Assembly (NCBI GenBank): GCA_038319025.1
Contig: JBBQCW010000008.1
Location: forward strand, 1-64,000
Direction of reading: 5' to 3'
Source: JBBQCW01 sp038319025
GTDB taxonomy: Bacteria > Actinomycetota > Thermoleophilia > Solirubrobacterales > Solirubrobacteraceae
Length of the DNA stretch: 64,000 nt
Part shown: piece by piece, positions 33,297 to 41,695 of the stretch
Numbering within the stretch: the stretch's first letter is position 1
How the letters are laid out: each line of letters begins with the position of its first letter
Made by a program: the position numbers and the translations under genes
The notes under the pieces: generated by a model
What the model was told of the DNA's origin: nothing
The model's database searches: none
What the model saw: only the letters and a program-made list of their open reading frames with translations

Positions 33297-34334
33297 ATGA
33301 AGAAGTCTGCGTGCCTCATGTCCGTCGCCGCGGTGCTGGGAACCGCCGCGCTCGCCCCGACCGCTCAGGCCGCGCCCCAGCGCGGCACCGTCCTGCAGGT
33401 TGACCGCTCCGCCCACGTCGTACGCACGGTCGGCACCGGCGGCTCCGTCGCCTCCTACCGCGTACGGGGTTCGCTCAAGCGCTTGCGACCGGGTGCCCGC
33501 ATCCGGTTTGACGCCTCCGGGCACCACGCCCGTGGCGTGCACGTGACCGGCCGCGCCCGCACCGCCCAGTTCCCGGCGCGCGTGGCCGAGGCCGACGGCG
33601 GCAGCGCGCAGCTCACACTCCCGGACGGCCGGCCGTTCACCGTCGGCACCGGTACAGCTGCCGACGGCGCACCGGCCGGGCACGCCGTCTCGGTCACCGT
33701 CAGCGGCCTGCAACAGGGCCAGAAGGTGTTGGTCACGGTGCACTTCGCCGTCAACGGCGACGTTCTGATCGAGATCGCGCTGCAGCAGGACGCCGCGCCG
33801 GCCGACCAGCCGGCCGACGAGGATCCGGGCCAGGGCGAGGATGCGGGCGACGACCCCGGGAACGGCGACGGCCAGGCTTGCCCGATCGGCCAGAACGAGG
33901 TGGCCGGCAATGTGCGCGGGATCAACCGTGGAGCCGGCACGTTCTCGATCGGCCAGCCGTTCGACGATGATGAGACGTTCCGAGCCCCGGCAGCGCAGCT
34001 CGCCGGCCTGAGCGTGGGGGACACGACGCTCGTGCGTTACGACCCGAGCGCGACGGGCAGCGTGCGCGACGCTCTCCAGGTGCACGTCGTCGCCGGCGCC
34101 AAGCCGGAGGCCGGCTACGGCGTCGCCGAGGGCACTGTCTCGTGGGCCAATCTCGACTCGTCGCTGTTTGCCGTGTGGAAGCCTGCGGACGGCAGCCGTG
34201 TCGTGTTCTCCGGTCCGTGCTGGCTCGTGGTGAGCCTGTGGAAGACGGAGGACGTGAGCGTCATCTACCACGCCGATTCGTCCGGCGACCTGGTCGCCGA
34301 CGCCGTCGCGCCGCGGGACGGGAGCCGCGACTGA
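33297..34334 (+). CDS. Secreted beta-rich protein, likely sigma-factor partner
   Basis: The 345-residue protein has a signal peptide (MKKSACLMSVAAVLGTAALA, cleaved after AQA) and three repeats of a small beta module (RGTVLQVDRSAHVV, FPARVAEADGG, AGNVRGINRGAGTFSIG), the style of DUF5666-like OB modules, split by an acidic Asp/Glu/Gly linker (about 180-215). AGGAGG lies 9 nt before ATG 33297. An ECF-type sigma gene follows after 85 nt, so it may be a target or envelope partner of that sigma. No enzyme motif. Confidence 0.75.
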   Translation: MKKSACLMSVAAVLGTAALAPTAQAAPQRGTVLQVDRSAHVVRTVGTGGSVASYRVRGSLKRLRPGARIRFDASGHHARGVHVTGRARTAQFPARVAEADGGSAQLTLPDGRPFTVGTGTAADGAPAGHAVSVTVSGLQQGQKVLVTVHFAVNGDVLIEIALQQDAAPADQPADEDPGQGEDAGDDPGNGDGQACPIGQNEVAGNVRGINRGAGTFSIGQPFDDDETFRAPAAQLAGLSVGDTTLVRYDPSATGSVRDALQVHVVAGAKPEAGYGVAEGTVSWANLDSSLFAVWKPADGSRVVFSGPCWLVVSLWKTEDVSVIYHADSSGDLVADAVAPRDGSRD

Positions 34335-34419
34335 CCCACGACACCGCAGCCTGCAGCGAGGACCCGCGGCGCCCCGTGCGCCGTGGGTCCGCTGGCGTTC
34401 ATACGACCGGGAGGGCATC

Positions 34420-35595
34420 ATGGGACAGGTGATCGGAGCTTCAATCATGCGCACGCAATCCGACGCTCGGCTCGCAGGGCTGGCCGCCGACGGCCACGCA
34501 CTGGCGTTCGAGGCAATCGTTGCGCGCTACGAGCGTGAGCTGCTGCGCCACTGCGCGCGCATCGCTCCTGCGCAGGCCGAGGACGCCGTGCAGCAGACGT
34601 TCCTCAGCGCGTGGACGGCGCTTCAGAAGGGCACCACGGTCCGCGACCTGCGCGGCTGGCTACATCGCATCGCCCATCACGCAGCGCTGCGGACGATCCC
34701 GCCGGCTGGGCTGGCCGTCCAGCTTGCCGATGGGGATGGCACCTGCGAAGCCCTTGAAGCAGCGGTTGAACGACGACTCGCGCTGCGCGGCGCTTTCGCT
34801 GCGGTCGCCGACCTGCCCGAGCGTCAGCGAGAGGCCTTGCTGCGCACCGCCGTGGACGGAGAGAGCCGCGAGTCGGTGGCCGGGCAGCTGGGCATAAGCA
34901 CCGGCGCTGTGCGCCAGCTCGTGCACCGCGCGCGCCAGACGCTTCGCGCCGCCGCCACGGCCGTCGTCCCGGCGCCTCTCCTCGTTCGCCTGGCGGGCGT
35001 GGACGACGGTCTCGCGGGTGGGGTCGGTGGCCTGGGTGCCGCAGGAGCGGGCGTGGCGATGAAGGCCGGCGCCGTTGCGGCCGTCGTCGCGTCGATGGTC
35101 GTGGCGCCGTTGACCGGCCATGGCGGCCGTGCCGACCCGGCGCAGGCGGCCTCGCCTCCGGGCACTCGCAGCCAGGGTACGAGGGAAGCTGCGACCGCCG
35201 ATCGGTCCGTGCCGGTCGCCGGTATCGGCGTAGTCCGTGCGGAAGCGTCCGGGCCAGGCCGCTCGATGGTTCGTCACGGGCTCAGCGGTAAGCGTCGGTC
35301 GCGGCCCGGGCATTCGGGCGCCAGCGCCCCCTCAAGTGCCGGCAAGGGGGCAACTGATCCGTCGAACAGCGGTGACACTGCCCAAGCCGATGACGATCCG
35401 CCGCCGCCCGAGACGGGGGAGGACCTGAACGCCGATCCAGGTCAGATCGATCCCGACGTCCAAGAGGATCCCGGGGATCCGTCCGCCGAAGCTCCAACGC
35501 CGCCGGATGACAGTGCGGACAGCGCGGACGACGCCCCGCCGACGCCCGAGGACGATCCGCCGGCCGACGACGGCCAGGACCAGCCCGGGGACTGA
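34420..35595 (+). CDS. ECF sigma factor with membrane helix and acidic tail
   Basis: Residues 1-175 are a complete ECF sigma factor: region 2 (FEAIVARYERELLRHCARI, AEDAVQQTFLSAWTAL, GWLHRIAHHAAL) and region 4 (LPERQREALLRTAVDGES, then AGQLGISTGAVRQLVHRARQ). A hydrophobic segment (about 208-232, AGAGVAMKAGAVAAVVASMVV) follows, then a 150-residue Pro/Asp/Ser-rich extension with many acidic residues. The fused helix would tether the sigma factor to the membrane and place the tail outside, a possible built-in anti-sigma device. GGGAGG precedes ATG 34420. No separate anti-sigma gene is present. Confidence 0.88.
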   Translation: MGQVIGASIMRTQSDARLAGLAADGHALAFEAIVARYERELLRHCARIAPAQAEDAVQQTFLSAWTALQKGTTVRDLRGWLHRIAHHAALRTIPPAGLAVQLADGDGTCEALEAAVERRLALRGAFAAVADLPERQREALLRTAVDGESRESVAGQLGISTGAVRQLVHRARQTLRAAATAVVPAPLLVRLAGVDDGLAGGVGGLGAAGAGVAMKAGAVAAVVASMVVAPLTGHGGRADPAQAASPPGTRSQGTREAATADRSVPVAGIGVVRAEASGPGRSMVRHGLSGKRRSRPGHSGASAPSSAGKGATDPSNSGDTAQADDDPPPPETGEDLNADPGQIDPDVQEDPGDPSAEAPTPPDDSADSADDAPPTPEDDPPADDGQDQPGD

Positions 35596-35672
35596 TCGCG
35601 GCCTAGTCCCAACTTGGTTCCAAATCGCGGTCTGATGCGGATTTCGCGGTCCGTGGCCCGCATACTCAGACG

Positions 35673-37631
35673 ATGCCCCACGCGCCCTCCATCGCCTTCC
35701 GTCATCGTCGCTCCGGGCGTGCGTTCCTGACCGTCACGTTGTCGCTCGCGGCACTCGCCGGCGCCCCCGCCGGAGCCTTGGCCGCCGACCGCCTCGTCAA
35801 CGGGCCGCTCGTGACCGCAGCCGACCTGGGCACATGCCTCGTCACGCCGTGCAAGACCATCGGCTACGCCACCACGCAAGCGGTATCGGGAGATCGAATC
35901 GTTGTCTCGCCCGGGACCTACCACGAGAACGTGGTCCTCCCCTCCGGTGCGACGGGGGAGACGCTGATCGGAGCGACCCGCGCCGTGCGTCCGTTTATCG
36001 ACGGGGGCGCGGGCGTGGCGGTCAAGGTGCTGGGCGCGGGGGCCACCGTGCAGGGCCTGAAACTGCACGGCGACACGAGCGCGGTGGTCGCTCAGTTCAA
36101 CGCGTCGGGCACCGTCATCACCGACAACCTCTTCGACGATACGGCGCTGAACCCCAGCGGGAAGGTTGCGATCAACACAGGTAGCGCCACGATCACGGCG
36201 AACGACTTCGCGATGCCCGGCGCCCCCGCCGGCGTCAGTCGCGCCTTGGTGGCGAACTCCACCAAAGCGGTCGACATCATCGGTAACACGTTCGACAACT
36301 ACTTCACCGCAGCCCAGTACAACATCGGCACCGCCGCGCCATCAGTGGTGCGCGACAACGTGATCATGAACGTCCATGGCGCGCCCCCGGGGGTCGGCGT
36401 TGGCCTCTTCATATTCGGATCGGCCGCCGTCACCGGCAACACGATCGGCGCCACGCCCGTCGCCAACGGCGGCGCCATCGGCATCAACCTGCGGGACTTT
36501 TCCGTGCCGGCCACCGACGTGACAGCGCGCAACCGCGTCTTCGGGTTCCCCAACTCCGGGATCGAGACTGAGCTCTCGGTGGCCGGTTCCAGCGCGACCA
36601 TGCGCGGCGATGTGCTCAGCAACGATCACTCCGGGTTCGTGCTGTTCGGCGGGACCTCGACGATTATTGGCGCAACGGTCTACGACAACAACAACTTCGA
36701 CGTGTACCTGGGCAGCGCCAACCTGCACCTGACCATGGCGTCGAGCATCGTCGGCGCCAAAGGCATCTTTCCGGGCGCAGTCGGGGCCGATTGCTCCATC
36801 ACGACATCGCGGGGTCCCACCACCACGGGCCCGTCATCGTGCGATCACTTCCAGACCAGCGCAAGCCCAGCGTTCGTAGGCCCGTCCGACTACCGGCTTA
36901 CCGCCGCCTCGCCGCTTATCGACACGGGTGACCCTGCTGCGCCCGACGCCGGGGAACTGGACATCGACGGCAACCCGCGCGCGGTGGTCGGCACGGACGC
37001 GGCGAAGTGCCTGCCGGCACGGCGCGACATGGGCGCCTACGAGTTCGTGCCTGCCCCCGCGTTTGTCTGCCCGCCCGTACCCCTGGTCGACCCGCTGCCC
37101 GTGGCGCCGCCGGTCATCGACCCGCCGCCCGTCATCCCGCCCGTCCTCGCGCCCGCCGGGTTAACGGTCCTGGACGACTCCGGAACACCGGTGACCGTGG
37201 CCGTCGACGGCGGCCCGACCGTGCGCTTGGCCGCCGGGAGCGTGGGCGCAACGCTCTCGCTCAAGGCAGGCACGCACACCGTGCGCGTCAGGCCCCGCAA
37301 GGGCAAGGTCGTGACTGCGACCATCGTCCTCACACCCGGTCAGCTCGGGGTGGTCGTGGTGACGACGTCACATCGTCGGCTGAGGCTCCGCGCCACCCGG
37401 ATCGCCCCGGGCGTACGGCGCCTACTCTCGCTCCTGCCCGGCACCCAGCGACTCCGCGTGGGGACGGCAAAAGCCAAGCGGGTTCGCCACGGGGCGTTCG
37501 GCACGCTGCCCGCCGCCGCAACCAGAGTGAGCGTCGGCGGGGGCCGGGTCGCACTGGTCGGCCATCCTCAGCTCGCGGTCCTCCTGCTCCGCCACCGGCG
37601 GCCGGTCGCCGTCATCCGCTCGGCGCCCTGA
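35673..37631 (+). CDS. Secreted right-handed beta-helix protein
   Basis: The 652-residue protein has a signal peptide ending AGALAAD, a parallel beta-helix domain (about 60-410) with the CKTIGYATTQAVSGDRIVVS start and repeated VxxNxxxxN turns typical of pectate-lyase-like DUF1565/NosD proteins, then DTGDPAAPDAGELDIDGNPR and DMGAYE, the choice-of-anchor end. A Pro-rich hinge and a basic C-terminal beta domain (about 490-652) follow. Polysaccharide binding or lysis is possible but no catalytic set is clear. CATACT (35661-35666) ends 6 nt before ATG 35673. Confidence 0.85.
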   Translation: MPHAPSIAFRHRRSGRAFLTVTLSLAALAGAPAGALAADRLVNGPLVTAADLGTCLVTPCKTIGYATTQAVSGDRIVVSPGTYHENVVLPSGATGETLIGATRAVRPFIDGGAGVAVKVLGAGATVQGLKLHGDTSAVVAQFNASGTVITDNLFDDTALNPSGKVAINTGSATITANDFAMPGAPAGVSRALVANSTKAVDIIGNTFDNYFTAAQYNIGTAAPSVVRDNVIMNVHGAPPGVGVGLFIFGSAAVTGNTIGATPVANGGAIGINLRDFSVPATDVTARNRVFGFPNSGIETELSVAGSSATMRGDVLSNDHSGFVLFGGTSTIIGATVYDNNNFDVYLGSANLHLTMASSIVGAKGIFPGAVGADCSITTSRGPTTTGPSSCDHFQTSASPAFVGPSDYRLTAASPLIDTGDPAAPDAGELDIDGNPRAVVGTDAAKCLPARRDMGAYEFVPAPAFVCPPVPLVDPLPVAPPVIDPPPVIPPVLAPAGLTVLDDSGTPVTVAVDGGPTVRLAAGSVGATLSLKAGTHTVRVRPRKGKVVTATIVLTPGQLGVVVVTTSHRRLRLRATRIAPGVRRLLSLLPGTQRLRVGTAKAKRVRHGAFGTLPAAATRVSVGGGRVALVGHPQLAVLLLRHRRPVAVIRSAP

Positions 37632-37662
37632 CCCTGCGCACCGGGCATGACATGATCGCCGT

Positions 37663-38685
37663 ATGACTGAGAACCGCCGCCTGGTACTGGCCCGCCGCCC
37701 CGTCGGTGTCGTACAGGACGACGACTTCGAGATGCTGGTCGAACCGGTCCCGGAGGCCGGCGCCGGTCAGTTCCTGATCCGCAACTGCTGGCTGTCATTC
37801 GACCCGGCCCAGCGCGGTTGGATGAACGACGTCCCCTCCTACATTCCGCCGGTGCAGCTCGGTGAGCCGATGCGCGCCATGGGTGTAGGGCAGATCGTCG
37901 CCTCCCACCATCCCGACTTTCCCGAAGGCGCGATGGTCAGCGGCGGGTTCGGATGGCAGGACTACGTTCTGTCCGACGGGAAGGACGCGTTCGGGGTCCG
38001 AGTGCTTCCGCCCGGAGCGCCGCCGACCGCCGCGCTCGGCGTATTCGGAACCACCGGTCTCACCGCGTATTTCGGCCTGCTCGACGTGGGCCGCCCGAAG
38101 GAGGGCGATGTCGTGCTGGTCTCCGGCGCGGCCGGAGCGACCGGTTCCGTGGTTGGGCAGATCGCCAAGATCAAGGGCTGCCAGACGATCGGCATTGCTG
38201 GCGGGCCCGACAAGTGCACGTGGCTGAAGGACACGGTGGGCTTCGACGAAGTCATCGACTACAAGAACGAGGATGTCGCCGCACGCATCCGCGAGCTGGC
38301 GCCCAAAGGCGTCAACGTCTTCTTCGACAACATCGGCGGCGAGATCCTCGACGCCGGGCTGGGCAACATCGCTCAGGGCGGCACGATCGTCCTGTGCGGC
38401 GGGATCTCGTCCGGCTACACGCTGGAGGAGCAGCCCCCCGGCCCGCGCAACGTGTTCATGCTCACGGTGCGATCGGCACGGATGGAGGGCTTCATCGTCC
38501 TCAACTACGCCCAACGATTCGGCGAGGGCATCGCCCAGCTGGCCGAATGGGTGACGGAGGGCAAGATCATCTACGCCGAGGACATCCAGCACGGTCTGGA
38601 GAACGCGCCCGCCACTCTACGGCGCCTGTTCGAAGGCAAAAACTTCGGCAAGCAGATCCTGGAGATCGCGCAGCCCGAGGGCTAG
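37663..38685 (+). CDS. NADP-dependent oxidoreductase, MDR (CurA/PTGR-like)
   Basis: The 340-residue zinc-free medium-chain reductase has the N-terminal GroES-like part (QFLIRNCWLSFDPAQRGWM), the NADPH loop VSGAAGATGSVVGQIAK, and the conserved FFDNIGGEILD and YAQRFGEGIAQLAEW segments of the prostaglandin reductase / CurA group. These reduce alpha,beta-unsaturated ketones and aldehydes, often for detoxification. CATGAT (37651-37656) ends 6 nt before ATG 37663. Convergent with the hydrolase gene 9 nt away. Confidence 0.93.
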   Translation: MTENRRLVLARRPVGVVQDDDFEMLVEPVPEAGAGQFLIRNCWLSFDPAQRGWMNDVPSYIPPVQLGEPMRAMGVGQIVASHHPDFPEGAMVSGGFGWQDYVLSDGKDAFGVRVLPPGAPPTAALGVFGTTGLTAYFGLLDVGRPKEGDVVLVSGAAGATGSVVGQIAKIKGCQTIGIAGGPDKCTWLKDTVGFDEVIDYKNEDVAARIRELAPKGVNVFFDNIGGEILDAGLGNIAQGGTIVLCGGISSGYTLEEQPPGPRNVFMLTVRSARMEGFIVLNYAQRFGEGIAQLAEWVTEGKIIYAEDIQHGLENAPATLRRLFEGKNFGKQILEIAQPEG

Positions 38686-38694
38686 CGCGCCTTG

Positions 38695-39747
38695 CTAGAT
38701 CGCGCCGTCGCGCTGTGATGCGTAGAGGCTCGGCGCCTCTTGGGCGTCGGGCTCGTGCGGCGCCACGTCCTGATCGAGGAACTCGAGCAGCGCGCGATTG
38801 AACGTCGCGGGGCGCTCGATCATCGGGACGTGCCCGGTGTCTTCAAGGATCAGCGTCGTCGAGCGGGGGATGCGCTCGGCGAACTGCTCAGCGTCACCGA
38901 GCGGCACGAGGACGTCGTCGGTGCCCTGCACGATCAGCGTCGGGCAGGCGATCTCGGGCAGACGATCGACGAAGTCGTACTCCAGGATTGAGCGCAACGA
39001 GTCGTTGAACCCAGGTGCACCCATGGAGTGCAGCTGCTCGGCCACGAGGTCCTTGGCGAGCAAGGTGGGATGGCGGGCGACGATGCCCATCGCGAGCTGA
39101 ATGAATCCTGGTCGACGCAGCAGGCGGGCGGCGATCTCGGGATCGTTGGGCCCGGCTCCGCCGGAGGTGAGGAGGCGACCGACACGCTCGCTCAGCGGGT
39201 TGCGGTTGAGCGCTGAAGAGATGCCGGCGGCGTCGACGAGGACGAGACGCTCGACCCGTTCGGGGTGACGGATGGCCATTTCGGCCGCGGTGAAGCCGCC
39301 CATCGAGTTGCCGACGACAGACACCGAGTCGAGGCCGAGGTGGTCGCACAGCTCGTCGACCGTCCGGGCGAAGCCGGTGATGCTGATCTGCTCAGCAGGC
39401 ATCCCGGAGCCGCCGAAACCCGGCAGGTCCAACGCGATCGCGCGGCGGGTCTGCGCGATGGTCGGCATGCTCTCGAGCCAGTTCTGCCAACAGCCGCCGA
39501 GGCCGTGGATGAAGAGGACGGCGCGATCTCCCTCGCCGAGATCGGCGTACTGCACGCCGGCACCGGCCAGTGTCGTGCGGTGCACGCGAGGACCCCAGTC
39601 CACGTCGCGCCAACTGGGCTGCGCGGGTACGCCGTACTCGGGGTCGGCGCTCTTCGCTGAACGACGGCGAGACGGCACGGCGGGGGAGGGCCAGACGGCC
39701 TTCATCGGACCGCGGCGGTACTGGCGAGGCTCGGTCGGGGTGCTCAT
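38695..39747 (-). CDS. Alpha/beta hydrolase
   Basis: The 350-residue protein has a basic, possibly membrane-associated N-terminus of about 50 residues before a standard fold: VLFIHGLGGCWQNW (oxyanion), VVGNSMGGFTAAEMA (Ser nucleophile elbow), IVQGTDDVLVPLGDA (Asp) and LEDTGHVPMIERP (His). Substrate unknown; ester or C-C hydrolases of aromatic degradation look similar. TAACGT on this strand (39755-39760) ends 7 nt before ATG 39747, so it has its own leaderless promoter although it follows the aminotransferase closely. Confidence 0.9.
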   Translation of the reverse strand: MSTPTEPRQYRRGPMKAVWPSPAVPSRRRSAKSADPEYGVPAQPSWRDVDWGPRVHRTTLAGAGVQYADLGEGDRAVLFIHGLGGCWQNWLESMPTIAQTRRAIALDLPGFGGSGMPAEQISITGFARTVDELCDHLGLDSVSVVGNSMGGFTAAEMAIRHPERVERLVLVDAAGISSALNRNPLSERVGRLLTSGGAGPNDPEIAARLLRRPGFIQLAMGIVARHPTLLAKDLVAEQLHSMGAPGFNDSLRSILEYDFVDRLPEIACPTLIVQGTDDVLVPLGDAEQFAERIPRSTTLILEDTGHVPMIERPATFNRALLEFLDQDVAPHEPDAQEAPSLYASQRDGAI

Positions 39748-39797
39748 GGGACAAACGTTACGCCACCGGGCCGCCTGTGGGTGCAGGCGAGGGTTCC

Positions 39798-40865
39798 TCA
39801 CAACGCCGCGTGGAGGCGTTCCAGGTCCTCCTCGTCGTTCCAGGCACCCACCGACGCGCGCAGGTAAGCCGTCCCGGGCAGGTTGCGTACGGTCACGCCG
39901 GCGTCGGCGAGGCGAACGCGCGCCCCTTCGGGGTCTGGGTCCTCCCAGCTGACGAGGGTCGTCGGCCCGCGGGGACCGACGGTGCGGCCGTCGGCGGCGA
40001 GCCTGTGGGCCAATATGGCCGCCAGCGTCGTGGCGCGCTGGTGTACCGCCGGCCAGCCGGCGTCGGCCAGGACCTCATACGCGGCGAGGGCGCCCAGCCA
40101 GGTCCCGGCTGAGATCGCCGGAGCATCGTGGCGCGAGGCGTCGGCCGCGGGCACAGCATCCAGTCCGTCGGCGGGCACGGCGAGATCCACGTATGTCGGG
40201 CTTGGGCAGGCGAGCTGGGCGTGGCTGGTCGGGTTGATCCACAACATGCCCGTACCGACTGGGCCGCACAACCACTTCTGACCTGGGCCCGCGTAGTAGT
40301 CGCAGCGCAGAGCGGTCACATCGACGTCGATCGCGCCGACCGCCTGCGCACCATCAAGCAGAACGAGCGGGCCTTCCGGGATGTCGGGCGCGACCTCACC
40401 GGTCATCCAACCCACATGGGAGCAGGCGACCAGACGCGTGCGGGGCGTGACGGCGTCGCCGATGCGAGCGAGCGGGGCGGTCACGATTCTCACGCCGCGG
40501 TCGCGACGGATGGCGGCGAGCGGCCCGAGGAGGCCAGGGTGCTCATCGGGGGCGGTGAGGATCTCGTCACCGCGCTGGAGCCCTATGCCCTGCAGAACCC
40601 GGGTGATTCCCTCGCTGGTGCAAGTGGTCAGGGCGACGTCGGGCGCTTGGGCACCGAGCAGGTTCGCATACGCCGTGCGAAGGCGGGCGCGCACGTCATT
40701 CCACGCGGCGAAGTAGTCACCGTCACGCCCATCACGGGTGAAACGGTCCAGCAGGTCGGTGCGCGCATCGCGCGACGCGAGCGGTACTGGGCCGCAGGTG
40801 CCCGCGTTCAGGTACGCGCGCTCGGTGAGGACCGGGAACCGGGCGCGCAGTGCGCGGGCGTCCAT
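39798..40865 (-). CDS. PLP-dependent aminotransferase, class V
   Basis: The 355-residue protein is a class V enzyme: YLNAGTCGPVP at the start, the cofactor region TCTSEGITRVLQGI, acidic pyridine contact in VLLDGAQAVGAIDVD and the Schiff-base Lys in YYAGPGQKWLCGP. This pattern is that of the cysteine desulfurase-like / EgtE (ergothioneine lyase) group. No egt genes are adjacent, so the reaction is open. TAGGCT on this strand (40873-40878) ends 7 nt before ATG 40865. Confidence 0.88.
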   Translation of the reverse strand: MDARALRARFPVLTERAYLNAGTCGPVPLASRDARTDLLDRFTRDGRDGDYFAAWNDVRARLRTAYANLLGAQAPDVALTTCTSEGITRVLQGIGLQRGDEILTAPDEHPGLLGPLAAIRRDRGVRIVTAPLARIGDAVTPRTRLVACSHVGWMTGEVAPDIPEGPLVLLDGAQAVGAIDVDVTALRCDYYAGPGQKWLCGPVGTGMLWINPTSHAQLACPSPTYVDLAVPADGLDAVPAADASRHDAPAISAGTWLGALAAYEVLADAGWPAVHQRATTLAAILAHRLAADGRTVGPRGPTTLVSWEDPDPEGARVRLADAGVTVRNLPGTAYLRASVGAWNDEEDLERLHAAL

Positions 40866-40897
40866 CTTTCGGAGCCTACCCGCAGGCCTTGGGCGGG

Positions 40898-41455
40898 TCA
40901 GCGGCCGCAGACCGGCCATGGTGAGCTACCCGAGCGAGCCAGCAGCATCGCGGCGCGCATGTCCTGCTCAGCAGGCGGGGCGTCGGAGGCCACGCCACTG
41001 CCGCCGACGGAGGCCCACGTGCCCTGATCGAACTGGTACGCGCCGTAGAAGCCGTTGCCGGTATTTGACTTGTAGTCGCCGCCGGATTCGCAGGCGGCGA
41101 TCTTCGTGAGCGTCCCCCGTACGGCGTCCGCGACATGGGTCTGAGCCTTCAGACGCCGGATCTCACGGCTCAAGCGACGTTCCACGCGGACATGGCCGGG
41201 GATCGTGAGACGCATCATGCGCGCCCGTTGGGCGTGCGTCAGGTGGTGGCCGTTGAGGGCCGCCGCACGCGAGGCGAGCTCCGTCGTGCGTCGTACGAGG
41301 AGGTGTCGGGCGATGGTCGGGGCGCTGTCGGGCAGGGTACCGATGCCCAGCGCTTTGACGGGCAGGACGGAGGCGGGCGGCTGGGCGATGGCGATGGCCG
41401 GGGCGGTGATCAGGGCGATGGCGGCAAAAACGACCGCAAGTGTCTTGGCGTGCAT
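40898..41455 (-). CDS. Secreted Rpf-like transglycosylase
   Basis: The 185-residue protein has a signal peptide (TLAVVFAAIALITAPAIAIA), a helical linker and a C-terminal resuscitation-promoting-factor-like domain: IAACESGGDYKSNTGNGFYG with the catalytic Glu of ACESGG, then AYQFDQGTWASVGG and a final Cys in WPVCG pairing with the first. Such domains cleave peptidoglycan glycan strands and aid resuscitation or division. The mRNA seems to start far upstream (-10 near 41605), leaving a leader of about 140 nt. Confidence 0.9.
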   Translation of the reverse strand: MHAKTLAVVFAAIALITAPAIAIAQPPASVLPVKALGIGTLPDSAPTIARHLLVRRTTELASRAAALNGHHLTHAQRARMMRLTIPGHVRVERRLSREIRRLKAQTHVADAVRGTLTKIAACESGGDYKSNTGNGFYGAYQFDQGTWASVGGSGVASDAPPAEQDMRAAMLLARSGSSPWPVCGR

Positions 41456-41610
41456 TTGGCTGATGTCCTAAGGACGACCTGCACGGGACGCCGGGTGGCG
41501 CGCCGCGTGGCCGTCAAGCTTCGATTCCGCCGCGGGTGCGCAAGACAAAAGCCTCGAACGCAAGGGACCTCAGAAAGGGGATCCGGCACCGCAGCGGTGA
41601 GCACAGGCTA
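41456..41610 (-). promoter_or_regulatory. Long leader of the rpf-like gene
   Basis: On the minus strand TAGCCT (41605-41610) is the best -10, implying a leader of roughly 140 nt. It holds a CACCGC/GCGGTG hairpin near its 5' end and GTCCT-A-AGGAC (41465-41475) just before the start. Actinobacterial rpf genes often have the ydaO c-di-AMP riboswitch, but I do not see its conserved blocks here. Confidence 0.4.
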
Positions 41611-41695
41611 GCAGAGATGCGCCCAACATTCGAACAGGTGTTCGTACGAGGCTGGACGACGGGGTGAGGTGACCGTCCGCGATAGCCTGAGCCCG

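Noticed and set aside
41456..41610. ydaO (c-di-AMP) riboswitch before the rpf-like gene
   Set aside because: Expected from gene context, but the conserved sequence blocks are not present by eye.
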